From Reclinomonas americana ATCC 50394 (lineage: Eukaryota > Jakobida > Jakobea > Jakobida), in assembly GCA_048213135.1 (NCBI GenBank), contig PS015562.1:1-20710 (forward strand): a stretch of 20,710 nucleotides of DNA, in the 5' to 3' direction. Position numbers and translations under genes: made by a program. Below the pieces are notes generated by a model. It had not been told where the DNA came from, did not search any database, and saw only the letters and a program-made list of their open reading frames with translations. Positions 1-10,700 of this stretch are shown here, piece after piece. The first letter of the stretch is position 1, and the number at the start of each line of letters is the position of its first letter.

Positions 1-397
1 TGAGTACGCTCACTGTAACTCTCTCCACTGCCTCTGCCAGAGCAAGCACCTGTCAACGCACTCATCTCAACCTCTTTCTCCACCCCTCTCTCATCTCAGT
101 CTCTCACGTTGCGTGCCTGCTAATCCCCTCGACACCTCTCAGCACGCGACGCTTGAATCTCGCTATCTCTCACTCACTCTCACGCATACAGAAAGCTGCC
201 TGACAGCTCGCTCACAGTCGCTCTCTCCACTCCCCTCTGCCAGAGCAACCGTCCCACATGATTAATCACTCGCTTCAAACCGCATCACGCAACACACAAA
301 GTCTCTCTCTCCACTTCGCCGCCTACTGCTATCTCTCCCTTCCCCTTCCCTTTCCCCCTTCCCCCCTCCCTCCCCTTCCTCCTTCCCTCATGCCCAC
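1..397. other. Left-edge stretch without recognisable exon
   Basis: This is probably intron, and perhaps flank, of the WD40 gene that runs off the left edge. The plus strand is CT-rich. A degenerate direct repeat of about 35-40 bp, with the shared core CTCTCTCCACT followed by CTCTGCCAGAGCAA, occurs near 20-52 and again near 221-248. I searched the minus strand for the missing C-terminal WD repeats. The only candidate was one short Met-Trp-Asp-Gly reading near 255-262 with no conserved residues around it, so I do not call an exon here. Confidence 0.45.
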
Positions 398-2179
398 CGA
401 GTCATCCTCCGACGCCACCGCCAGCTCATCCGAATCCGCCTCAAACGGATTCCACTCAATCGAGGTAATGGGCCCGGCGTGATACGCATGCCCGCCCACG
501 GGCTGGAACGACGGCTGGCGCGCAATAAACTTGCGCAGATCCCACACCTTGAAGGCACCATCGTCGCCGCCCGAGGCCAGCAAGTGCGCCTGATGCCTGC
601 ACTCCAACGAGTGAGAATGTAGAGGGACGAAACCACCACAAGACGGCTTCCTTTGACACCAACCTGTTCCATGAAATCACATTCACGTCGCTGTCGTGCG
701 CCTGCACCGTCAGCTGGCACTTCTTTTCCCTGGTGTCCCAGATGCGCACGGTGTGATCGGCCGAGCAGGTGGCAAACACGGTGCGCTCCGTCGGGCTCCA
801 CTGAATGTCCTCCACCGACGACTTGTGCCCTCTCCGAGCCGCCTCCACCTGCCATGCTCCGGCCTCCAGCGGCTTCCACACGCACACGTGATTTGCGCAG
901 TCGCCACTCGCGAACCTGGGGAGTCGGTGTGAGTCTCTCAAGATGGAAGGGAAAGAAGCGCACTGTGCAAGAGACGCAACAATCCCGGCGTCAGCAGACT
1001 CCAGTCCATCGCAAATCCCTCGGCGGCGTGCTGATGCGAGAAGAGTGGCGCGGGGTTGGCCGACTGGCGGTGCATGGGGCCGACCAGCGATGCAATCTTC
1101 TCCGCAATATCCCACATGTAGACGTTGCCGTCCTCGGACCACGAGGCCACAATGTTGGAGTGTTGTGGCATGCACTAGGAGGAGCAGGTCAGCGACGCAA
1201 AAGCAGAAGGAAGGATGTGAGACGTACTCACCCTCACACGGTTGACAGCGCCAGGGTGCGGCACAGTGCGATGCTCCAGCACCGGATCATCGTCGACATT
1301 GTCACCCGTCTCGTCCTCATCGTCGCCTGCTCGCACACGTCAGGCCTTGTCTTGTCTATGCTTCTCTCCCTCCATCTCGCTCTCACGCAACTATCCAGCG
1401 CCTCATCAAACTTGGTGCGATACAAGTCCGAGAACTTCATCACATACAGCATGCTGGCACCGTCCGCCGCCTGCGATCCACTGACCAAGAAGCCCGTCAT
1501 CGGGAACTACACAAGCAGCAAGTGAGCAAGCGATGGCGAAGCCAACGTTCTACTACTACACAGTAACGCAACATTGACGCGGTTCTCGCCCAAATCGTCT
1601 CGAATGCAATCAAACGACAAGCACGGCCACTCGGCGGCCACCGCGTAGTAAATCTCGTACGCACTCGAGTCGTAATCAAGCACCTCGTCCTCGCCCATTC
1701 CCTGCGATCGGCGCCACACTGCGACCGGACCCTTTGCCTCCTCATCTTCCTCGTCGTCTTCCTCTTCGTCGACTGGAGCCGCAGAGGAGCTTGCACCTCC
1801 CCCCTCCTCGTCCTCATCGATTTCCTCATCGTCGAATGCCGCCGGTTCCTCTTCGTATTCGTCCTCAAAGGCATCCTCAAAGTTCGGCAACTCGCCGTCG
1901 TCCTCCAAATCGCGTCTGAGGGGCGCGCGCGTGTAAACAAAGTGTGTGAATGTGCCGTGATGTGCAGATCTGCACATGCCCCCCGCCCCCTCTCACTCGC
2001 GCCCACACGCACTCTTCGTCGTGTTCTCCCTCGTCGTGCTCTAGTGGCTCCTCCGCGACATCACGCACAGAGCGTGCCACTGCATCGTCTCCGGCGGCTG
2101 CTCCTGCGCCGGATGAGGCAAAGGTCACTGCGCGTCGCTTCTTGCGCCCGGATGAGCCCTCTCCTCTTCTCTTTGGCAT
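398..2179 (-). CDS. GRWD1: GRWD1/Rrb1-like glutamate-rich WD40 histone/ribosome-assembly protein (3' end off window)
   Basis: Homolog of human GRWD1 and yeast Rrb1, nuclear/nucleolar acidic WD40 proteins that chaperone histones and ribosomal protein L3 during large-subunit assembly. Inferred exons (minus): 2179-2013, 1915-1573, 1506-1392, 1326-1232, 1174-1000, 934-664, 596-398. They join in phase to give 455 residues. A basic N-terminus (PKRRGEGSSGRKKRR) looks like a nuclear signal. Residues about 60-115 are an Asp/Glu-rich block. Residues about 142-158 (YEIYYAVAAEWPCLSFD) match the CAF1C histone H4-binding segment shared with RBBP4/7. WD repeats follow, ending in YMWD, VCVW, RIWD and KVWD. 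The segment AGPITSIEWNP is the next blade. The reading stops at a donor (398/397) after about 455 residues, and family members carry roughly 80-90 more residues, so the last exon(s) are missing here. The start is the first ATG upstream of the family-like sequence. Confidence in family is high; exact ends of short exons are inferred from phase. Confidence 0.9.
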
Positions 2180-2239
2180 GTGTGTGGGAAAGGGAAAGGG
2201 GGAGGAGAGTGCGTTGTGCGTAAGGGGGAGAGGAGAGTG

Positions 2240-2590
2240 TGTGCCAGATTCCCGCCAATTTGTGCGAGTGGATTGTCCATCATGCCGAAAACTCAGACGC
2301 GCTGACGGTGAAGGACCATTGTGCGTGCGTTTCCTTATGGCGATTGCGTATGACATGCGCACAATGCGAGAGAAACGCAAGGGCTTTGAGTGGAAAAGAG
2401 TGAGAGTCCGATTTCCCGCCACTTTTGCGAGTGATTGTCCATCAAACGCACTCACTGTGAGCGACCCTCGCTCACGCGTATTCCCACGGTGAATACTAGA
2501 TACACAGCAGCAGGCAGAGAGAAACTCAAGTGTTCTTTTGTGAGAGTGCTGTTTCCCGCCAATTTGTGCGAGCGATTTGTCCTTTGCACT
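2240..2590. promoter_or_regulatory. Three spaced copies of an E2F-like element upstream of the WD40 gene
   Basis: The core CCCGCC occurs at 2251-2256, 2415-2420 and 2555-2560, each preceded by TT (two by TTT, as in the animal/plant E2F consensus TTTCCCGC). Each copy continues into a conserved tail of about 25 bp, (A/C)-T-rich then TGCGAG(T/C)G followed by ATTGTCC. Spacing is 164 and 140 bp, and weaker similarity (GAGAGTG just before each core) extends between copies, so this is a degenerate tandem unit. The copies lie 70-380 bp upstream of the WD40 start codon. That E2F binds here is inference. Confidence 0.5.
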
Positions 2591-2725
2591 CTTATCTCAA
2601 ACTTTCTCTGTGTTGAGCTCTTTTGCGCGCTCGTTTGTGTGTGTGTGCTTACAGTGAGGGTTACATAGAGGCGCAGAGGAAGAGAAGGAAGAGCTTTCAT
2701 CAGGTGTGTGATTTCGTTTAGTTTT

Positions 2726-2866
2726 GGGCGGGAAGTTAAATATTACTCTCTTTGTGTGTTCTCTTTCTCTTCTCTCTCTCTTTGTCACACACACTCTCTC
2801 TGTGTGTGAGAGCGTGTGTGCGTGTGTGCCTCTCTCAGTGCGTTCGTGTCATGACATAACGCGAAA
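2726..2866. promoter_or_regulatory. Further E2F-like sites in the same intergenic region
   Basis: GGGCGGGAA at 2726-2734 is the same CCCGCC core in reverse orientation. AACGCGAAA at 2858-2866 reads TTTCGCGTT on the minus strand, another E2F-type sequence. A CACGTG E-box lies just beyond, at 2891-2896. These are motif matches only. Confidence 0.35.
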
Positions 2867-3140
2867 TGCAATTTGTGAGTTGTGAATGAGCACGTGTTCT
2901 CACTCTCTCACTCTCACAACACACTCTCTCTCTCACACTCTCAGAGTGTGCGCACATTCTTCTCTGCCTTTCTTTGTGTGCGTGTGGGTGTTGCTCGTGA
3001 AAGTGTGTCACTGTGACAAACCCCTTGGCGCGCATCTGCGAGTGAGTAGCCTCACACACACTCTCTCTCTCTCTTACACAGACACACTCTACTCTCACTC
3101 TTCTCTCACTCTCTCGCTGTGTGTGCGCGCGCGTGTTTGT
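2750..3140. repeat. TC/TG-rich low-complexity intergenic DNA
   Basis: Short tracts of CTCTCT, CACACA and GTGTGT alternate, with many small inverted repeats such as CACTCTC...GAGTGTG. Reading frames here are repetitive Ser/Leu/His or Arg/Glu translations. No exon is seen. Confidence 0.7.
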
Positions 3141-3284
3141 GAATGACCCTCTGCCGCGCTCCTTCATATTCGTTATTTTCGCTCGTTGTTGTCTCCTGTC
3201 GCACACAGCTCAGCGCGCTCAGTCTCACTCATTGCTCTCAGTCGCGCGTTCATTCATTCATTCATCCATTGCGTCATTCACGCG

Positions 3285-4070
3285 CTCTCTATCACAAATC
3301 GCATTGTGGCACTCAATTCTTGTCTTTGTCACTCTCCTTCACTCGTTTGTGTGCGTCTCCTTGCACACTGGGCACACGTTGGCAAGGCTCTCTGTCGTGC
3401 TCATGCTTGCAGCCTCTCACACTTGCGCGCTCTCTCACAAACTCTCATTGGGACACTCAATTCTTGTCTCCCCTTTCCCCCTCGCTCATTCACTCGTTTG
3501 TGTGCGTCTCCTTGCAAACTGGACTCACGCTGACAAGGCGCTCTGTTGCGCTCATGCTTGCAGCCTCTCATAAGTGCGCTCTCTCGCAAACTCTCATTGA
3601 GACACTCAATTCTTGTCGTCACCCTCACTCTCCCACACGCGTCTGTGCTTTCCCATGCACTCTTGAACGCACTCTGTCGTGCTCATGCTTGCAGCCTCTC
3701 ATAAGTGCGCTCTCTCGCAAACTCTCATTGGGACACTCAATTCGTCTCGCTCACTCTCCTTCATGCCTTTGCGCTCTCCCTTGCACTCTTGCACTCTTGG
3801 ACTCGCACGTTCATTCATGCAGCCTCTCGCACTGTGCACTCTCATTGGGACGCTCAATTCTCTCATCCACTCCCTTCCTCTTGGGAGCCTTTGCTGCACT
3901 CCGCACTCCTGTCCTTCACTGTGTCCCTCACCCTTGCACACTCTCTCTTTCTCTCTCTCCTTACGACGCTTTGTTCTGTCAGTCAGCCTTCTCTAATCGT
4001 GCTCTTGCCACTCGCCCACTGACCCTGTCTCACCTTTTTCTGTCGATCATCGCGACACTCAATTCTCTCA
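3285..4070 (+). repeat. Degenerate tandem minisatellite, six copies of about 117-205 bp
   Basis: The core CACTCAATTC (one copy CGCTCAATTC) starts at 3310, 3454, 3603, 3734, 3851 and 4056, giving spacings of 144, 149, 131, 117 and 205. Copies 2-5 share a longer core, CTCTCATTG(G/A)GAC(A/G)CTCAATTC. Copies 1-3 also share a far segment, GCTCATGCTTGCAGCCTCTCA. The array ends about 200 bp before the start codon of the plus-strand gene. Most copies carry CATTGGG, an inverted CCAAT pentamer. The block does not encode a plausible protein. Confidence 0.8.
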
Positions 4071-4273
4071 CTCTCCCTTTCCTCTCTCCTTTCCGCTCTC
4101 CCTCCCCACCCTGTGGTTTCTCACCGCTGCTCGCGTCGTGAAAGTAATCTGTTCTGTGTCGGGGAAGTGAGGTTGCTTTGGCGTGAGAAGGAAGATTTTG
4201 CTCGCACTGTTCCTCTTCGTTTTGCGTGTTCGTGTGCGCGCGGGTCTGCCCTCACTCACTCTCGCTCTCCATC

Positions 4274-6368
4274 ATGGCGACTGCAGAGTGCGCGTTCTTT
4301 TCGTTTGAGTTTGTGATGGCGGATCTGGACTCGCTGGATGACCTGCTGGCGCAGCAGCGCGACATGCAGGCCGACATGTTGGCGATTGAGAGGGCGATTG
4401 GTGCGCGATAGAGAGAGAGTGAATGTGTTTTCGTGTGAACCAGTGTCATGCTCATTTCGGCGCGGGTGCAGCTCGCGGAGAGGATCCGTTCTCACGACCA
4501 CGTGACGAGGATGCCGCCGCGGTGGCAGCAGCAGCCGCCGCCGCAGCACCGGCACCATTCACCGCCACACGATTGACACAGGAGGCGCTGAATGGTGCCG
4601 CGGGTGGTGCGGGTGCTGGTGGGCGGGGTCTGGTGATTGGCGATGACGACGATGACTTTGCGGATGTGGACGGCTTGTTGAGTGAGCAGCTCAGCCCGAA
4701 AGACGAGGCACCTGCCGCGCCAGCGCCGGTGTCATCCGGCCCTGCACCACCGCTCCCGCCGCCACGACCAACATTGCCCTCGGCCTCTGGCCCTTCACGG
4801 GCGAATTACACGGCGCATGCTGTTGTCGCCGCGGCACCGACCAAGTCGATCACGTCGCCGAATGCGACAGGAGTTGCGCGCACTCTCCACCCTCTCCCTT
4901 CCGTCCTCACTGCCGCCCTGACCCTCGCCATCTGCAGGGTTATCTGACCAACGGAAGCAAAATCGTGTTGCGCGTGCAGGATCCCACACCGCGCACCGAC
5001 GACATGGTGGAAGGAGAGCATGGTGACGACGAGTTGACGCCAGGCGGCAGTGCCAATGGGACGCCGGCCAAGTCGACCCCGGGCAAGACGCGCACCGGCG
5101 CGCGCTCCGACACACCGTCGTCGATGGACTCGTCGAGTGCGGGAGGGTTGTTCGCGCGTCTGAATAAGAACGTGCCGACGCCGTCCTCCAAGACACCGGC
5201 GAAGAAGTTGGCGAGTGCCGGCAGTGCCTCGGCGCACGTGGTGTACCGCTCACCCATGGGACAAACGGCCGGCACGCCCAAGGCGGCATCGGCGGCCGCC
5301 AAGGCCAGCACACCGAAGGCGGCGGCCACGGCTGGTGGCCCAACCCGAGGTGGTCCTCCTCTCGGCACGCCCACCAAGACACCGCAGCGCATGTCGGCCG
5401 CGCAAGTCGCGTCGTCCACCATTCGCGCTCCGGGAGCACGGACCCCGACGAATGCACAGCAGTTGAGTGCTCTCGCCTGCAAGGAGGGGGTTTTGCGAAA
5501 AAATTACTCACCTTTCTGTCGATGTAGGCGAACTGGACGCTCACCCGCCAAGTCGCCAGCCACCAAATCACCCGCCAAGACGCCGCCACGATCGAAATCA
5601 CCGGGCGCCTCGTCGAACGGCCCCTCGCCAGGTACCACCAAGTCACCGTCACACGCTCGCGGTTCACGGTCACGCTCGCCACCTCGCGCCGCGTCGGTGC
5701 GCTCACAGGGACGAGTTGCGTACTCTTCACCATCTCCTCCTTTTGCACAAAAAGAAAGGCCGCTCACCCGCTACGCAGGCGCAGTCGGCAGCATCAGGGC
5801 GCTCCATGTCGCGCGGCTTCTCCTCACGCGATCGCTCATGCATGAGCAGCGGGGCCGGGGAGCGAGTATTCGCGCCAGGCACATTCGGCACCGCCATTGC
5901 GCCGACCATTGTGTCGGAGTGCGAGGCCGTGTGCCCGGTGTTGGTGTATGGTGATGCCGAGGCCGACATGATTCTGCACGAGCGACCGCCGTCGACGGTC
6001 ATGGGTCGTGCACCGCGGCGCACCAGTATTGAGACGTACACGAGGAGCAAGCGGGATGCACCAGGTGGGTGAGAGGGGAAAGGGTGGATGAGGGAAAGGG
6101 ATTAAGGGGGAAGGAAGGGAGAGGGGAAGGGGGTGAAAGGGGAATGGGAAGGGTAAGGGGAAACAGGGGAGGGGAGGGAGAGAGAGAGAGAGAGGGAGCG
6201 AGAGTTGGAGGGGAGGGAGAGAGTGTGCTCGTAATTGACGATGGTTACAGCTGTCAGAGTTTGTGGAGTGTGTTTGTAATTTGATTGAGGAGTCGCGATG
6301 TGGGTAACAGACAGAGTGGTATGCGCATTGTGGTGGGAAGAGAGTGAGCGTCACAAGCCCAGCGATGC

Positions 6369-6462
<94 letters not shown>

Positions 6463-7550
6463 TGCAAGGGAGAGAGAGTACTCGTAATTGTTGATTTTCA
6501 CAGCTGTCGGAATGTGCGGAGTGTGTTTGTAATTTGATTGAGGAGGTGGCTGTGGCCGGCAGATAGATTGGCGTGCCGCATTGTGGTGTGAAGGGTGCGA
6601 GCTTCACAAACGCACCAATGTTTTTGTGAGTGTTATACGAGATTTCAATTGTTGAAGCAACGGACATCGTTCATATGGTTGTGGATTGGAAGCGAGGGAT
6701 CGTTGAACGATCGCAGCGATCTGATTGTGAGAGAGCGCAAGTTGTTGGAGACAACACGAGAAATTATTTGTTGAGTGAGATGGCGCGAGTTGCTGCTTCG
6801 AGAGCAGATCACCACTCTTGTCCTACGCAGATGTATTCTTCACCCTCTTCCCCACATTTCTCCCTTTCTCCTATTCATTTCCCTCTTCTCCCCCTTCCCT
6901 TTGCCCTTTGCTGACTTCTCTCCTTTCGCGCAGGCCCCGGCTCCTACATGGACGACGTGCCAACCAGCTTCGGCAAGCAAACCTTTAACGCCTTCCTCAA
7001 CCGCTCACAAAGCAACCGGGTACTCCGCAACCAGATCAACTCTGCGCGTCCTCCATCGGCTGGCGCCGGCAACCGAGTACCGCGACCATCATCCGCACCC
7101 GGATCGCGTCGCAACGGCGAGGACGAGGATGCGCCGCCAGTGTTCCAACGCCTGTACGAGCCGAATCGCAAGGGCTCAAGAGCAGGCTCGTCGGTTGCTG
7201 CGGCGTCACAGGTGCGTGCTCGCACGACATATTTTCCTCTCTCCTACTCTGCGTTGTGCTTACCTTCTTCACGAATGCAGGCAGGGAGCGTGGCCGCACA
7301 AAAACGCGGCTGTTTCGGTTCCACGTCGCCGCGAACGCCGTCGTTCCAGGTGGCCAACAAGGATCGCGAGTTGGAGGCGGCGCGCGAATTCGGCATGTAC
7401 GAGGGTGCGTACAAGTCGGACTTTGATCGCATCAAGAGCAAGCCCGGCGGTCGCTTCGCCACCGCGCGCAAGGACGAGAAGGGTCGATTCTTGAGTCGAA
7501 AGGAGGGTACGATTGTCGCATACATGAACAAGCTGCTGGAGGGCCAGTAA
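4274..7550 (+). CDS. Ser/Pro/Ala-rich basic protein with one PG-rich (STPGR) motif, function unknown
   Basis: Inferred exons: 4274-4400, 4472-4872, 4938-5461, 5528-5714, 5779-6064, 6934-7211, 7281-7550. All phases agree, giving 690 residues ending at TAA 7548-7550. I do not recognise the whole protein. The N-terminus (residues 15-42) is a short predicted helix, SLDDLLAQQRDMQADMLAIE. An Ala-rich tract, a DDDDDF acidic patch and a long Ser/Pro/Thr/Lys region follow, with repeated TPAK/TPK and SPAK motifs (residues about 190-400), typical of disordered, proline-directed kinase targets. Exon 5 joined to exon 6 creates APGPGSY (507-513) followed by TSFGK, the sperm-tail PG-rich (STPGR/SHIPPO) signature found in axonemal proteins. 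A basic C-terminal part ends KEGTIVAYMNKLLEGQ. A microtubule or axoneme link is inference from this motif. An in-frame second ATG at 4316 is an alternative start. Confidence 0.75.
6065..6933 (+). repeat. 869-nt repeat-filled intron: purine tract, (GT)44 and flanking duplication
   Basis: The intron opens at GTGGGT and closes at GCGCAG. Its first 150 nt are GGGA/GGAA purine repeats. A pure GT run spans 6373-6460 (44 units). About 150 nt on each side are related copies: about 6217-6366 and about 6470-6622 share CTCGTAATTG, ACAGCTGTC, a 27-nt identical stretch from GGAGTGTGTTTG to ATTGAGGAG, GCATTGTGGTG and TCACAA. The last 110 nt are pyrimidine-rich before the acceptor. Confidence 0.85.
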
Positions 7551-7654
7551 CGCGTCAGCTGGCTCGGCGAGAGAACGTCGTCGTCGTTGTTGTTGTTTTC
7601 ACCGCTACCCCTGATTCCTTTCACGATTTTTTCTCCATTACCTCTGTGTTCATG

Positions 7655-7660
7655 ATTAAA
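7655..7660 (+). terminator. Possible poly(A) signal ATTAAA of the PG-rich protein gene
   Basis: ATTAAA lies 105 nt after the stop codon and is followed by an A-rich stretch. It is only 56 bp from the stop codon of the convergent malate synthase gene, so the two 3' UTRs probably overlap. No AATAAA is visible on the opposite strand here. Confidence 0.4.
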
Positions 7661-7715
7661 ACGAAAAAGCATTGATTACATGTTCACTGCCGGCGACTTT
7701 TCCTCTTCATCGCTG

Positions 7716-10700
7716 TCACTTGACGTGCACCCACCACGTCGGCGCCGTATCCACTCCTTGCGCGCGCTGCCTCTCCGAGCTCTTGGCCAGTCGGCGGTAG
7801 TGGTGCAGGACGGGCTCAGTGTAACCATTCGGCAGATCGCATCCCTCAAACACGAGGGCGAGGGCGGCACGCATGGCCAGATTGCGGTGGCTGACCTCCA
7901 GTGGCTTGTACGCGCGATCGCCGGCGTTTTGCTGATTGACCACACGGGCCATGCGCGCGAACGAGTCAAACACCTGCTCGGGGGTGACGATTTCGTGCGC
8001 AAGCCAGTTGGCCACGTGCTGCGAGCTGATGCGCAGCGTGGCGCGATCCTCCATCAGTGGCACGTCGCTAATGTCGGGCACCTGACACGATACCGATTGA
8101 GTGGGCATCGTCGTCGATGTTCGCTGGGCAGCGCAGACTCTCACCTTCGAGCATCCCACACCCTGGTCGACCCATCGCACCACGTAGCCGAGCATGCTCT
8201 GCACGTTGTTGTCCAGCTCGCGTGCAATCTCCTCTCCACCCAGCTTGACATCGGCCGGCAGCAGCGGCGGCGACAGCAGGTCGGTCAGCGACGCGCGCGG
8301 TCCGCCCTCCTTCAGCACCGCCTGCTTGGTGCGCACATCCACTTGGTGGTAATGCAGGGCGTGGAGAGTCGCGGCGGTGGGACTCGGGCACCACGCGCAG
8401 CTGGCGCCGGCCGCCGGGTGGCCGACCTTGGTGGCCAGCAGGCCCTTCATGTCGTCGGGAGCTGGAGAGGAGAAGGAGGGGGAGAGATGAGAAGAGACGA
8501 GCAGAGAAGTGAAGAAGAAATGCCTCTCTCCCAACTCACCTGCCCACATGCCCTTGCCGATCTGGCCGTGCCCGACGAGACCGAGCGACAGGCCGGCGTC
8601 CACGTTGCCGTCCTCGTAGGCACGCATGAATGGTTGGCTTTTGATTTGTGCTTTTGGCAGCATCGCGCCGGCAATCATGCTGCGAAGGGGGAAAGGGGGT
8701 GTGAGAAGGAGAGGGAGAAAGGGAGGTAGGGAGGGAGGGAGGGAGGGAGGGAGGGAGGGAGGGAGGTAGGGAGGGAGGGAGGGGAGGGAGGGAGGGAGCG
8801 GAGGGAAGGGAGGGGAGGAAAGGGAGGGAGGGGAAGAGAAGGGGAATGGGAAGGGACGGAGAGAGGGAGGGAGAGGAAGTGAAAGGATAGGGAGGGAGTG
8901 AGGGAGTGAGGGAGGGAGGAAGCGATGGGGATAGATAATGAGTGTGACTGCGATCAGCGACTGCAGCATGTGAGAGCATGCAGTGAATGTGTGTGGGAGA
9001 GAAAGAACGAGAGAGAGAGGGAGGAAAGGAAGAAAGGAGAAAGGGAAGGGCATAGAAAGAAGGAGAAGCACAAGAAGATTAAGAGGAGCGCAGTCGCGGT
9101 GTTGGTCACTGCTGCTGGTGGCGGTAAGGAGAGGAAGAAGCGACGTCGGAACAAGTGAGTGAGAGGGAGCGAGAGTGAGAGAGAAGGGAGGGAGAGTGAA
9201 AGGGAGACGGAGTGAGTGAAGAGAAAGAGGGAAGATAGGGAAGGGCTGCGAGTGAGAGAAGGACAGGAGTACGCGTGAGCGTGTGTGTGAGAGATGGAAA
9301 AGAGTGGTAGGGAGACAGGGAGGGAACGGAGTGAGTGGATGTGAGACAAGGGAGGATGAGAGAGATGGAAGTGATAGCGATTGATTGCAATCAGTGTGCG
9401 AGAGAGNNNNNNNNNNNNNNNNNNNNNNNNNNNNNNNNNNNNNNNNNNNNNNNNNNNNNNNNNNNNNNNNNNNNNNNNNNAGATGGAGAATGAAAGATCG
9501 CGCCTGTGAGTGACTGATAACGTGTGGAAGAGTGCCGTGAGAGAATGCATGGGCGAGTGAGCGAGTGAGCGTAATTGTTGAGAATTGCCCGACCTCTCCC
9601 AAAGCCACGAGACACTCACCTCGTGTGGATCTCATCGCCAGTGCGATCGAGGAAACCGGTGTTGATGAAAAACACGCGTTCTGCAGCCTCTGAGATGCAC
9701 GCGGCAATGTTGACACTCGTGCGACGCTCCTCGTCCATGATGCCGATCTTAATCGTGCGTGGTGGCAACTCCAGAGCTGTGACGATGTGAGCGCATGAAG
9801 CGCAAGCCCTCCCGCCATCACTACGCGCGCACCTTCTTCCACCGCCGCAAAAAAGTCACACACAAACGCCACCTCCTCCGGACCGTGCATCTTCGGCTTG
9901 ACAATGTACAGGCTGCCTGCTCGCAGATGGTGTCGCTCGGCAGCCGGCTTGCGCAGCTCATGGAGTGCCGCCACCGCAGACACCAGCGCTGCACAACCTC
10001 CGTATGTGAGAACAATCACACATTCCAACTTCTTCCCCTGCAAAGCACTCACCATCCAAAAAGTGCTCGGGCGTCGGCTCGCCATCTGCCGTGCACACAG
10101 CATCGCTGTACATGTGCAGACCGACGTTGCGAATGAGGAGGAGACTGCGACCCGGCAGCGCGAACGAGCGACCATTGTGTGGCGCCACGTAGGTGCGATC
10201 GGGTGCGAGACCGCGCGACACGGTGCGCCCGTCTTTGCTGAACGACGCCTCGAGCGTGCCCTTCATCAGACCCAGCCAGTTGGTGTAGCAGCGCGCCTTG
10301 TCACGCCCGTCCACCACCGCCACACTGTCCTCCAGGTCCATGATGGTGCTGAGCGCCGACTCCACCACCACATCGTACAGTCCCGCCCGGTGCGTGCGGC
10401 CAATCGGATGCTGCGGGTTGATGAGGATCTCCACGTGCAGGCCGTTGTGGCGCAGCAGCACGCAAGCGAGTCGCTTGGATTGTGCGTCGACGCGGTAGCC
10501 CACAAATTGGTGCGTGTGTACCAGGCCTACATTGGCGTTGGTGGCGGTGCGCAGTTGCAGGCGATTGCCGTGAAGGACTGGAGGGGAGAGGATGTGAGGG
10601 AAGAGGCAAGGGAAGAGAGGAAAGGAGACTGGACACGCACCGAATTCGGTGATGGAGCTGAACGGGGTGCCGCCCGTGAGTGGGAACGTGGCGGTGAGGA

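Noticed and set aside
230-270. Possible missing WD-repeat exon (Met-Trp-Asp reading on the minus strand)
   Set aside because: Only three residues fit, and the surrounding frame lacks the hydrophobic pattern of a WD blade. The C-terminal exon is more likely beyond the left edge.
3143-4141. Long Ser/Leu/Cys/His-rich open frame (332 codons), plus strand
   Set aside because: It is the translation of the tandem minisatellite. Composition is repeat-driven, several frames are open at once and there is no domain.
7716-10175. A single open frame of about 819 codons on the minus strand
   Set aside because: It runs through exon, intron, GGGA repeats and the N gap. Only scattered parts match malate synthase G, and family continuity requires splicing at the listed junctions.
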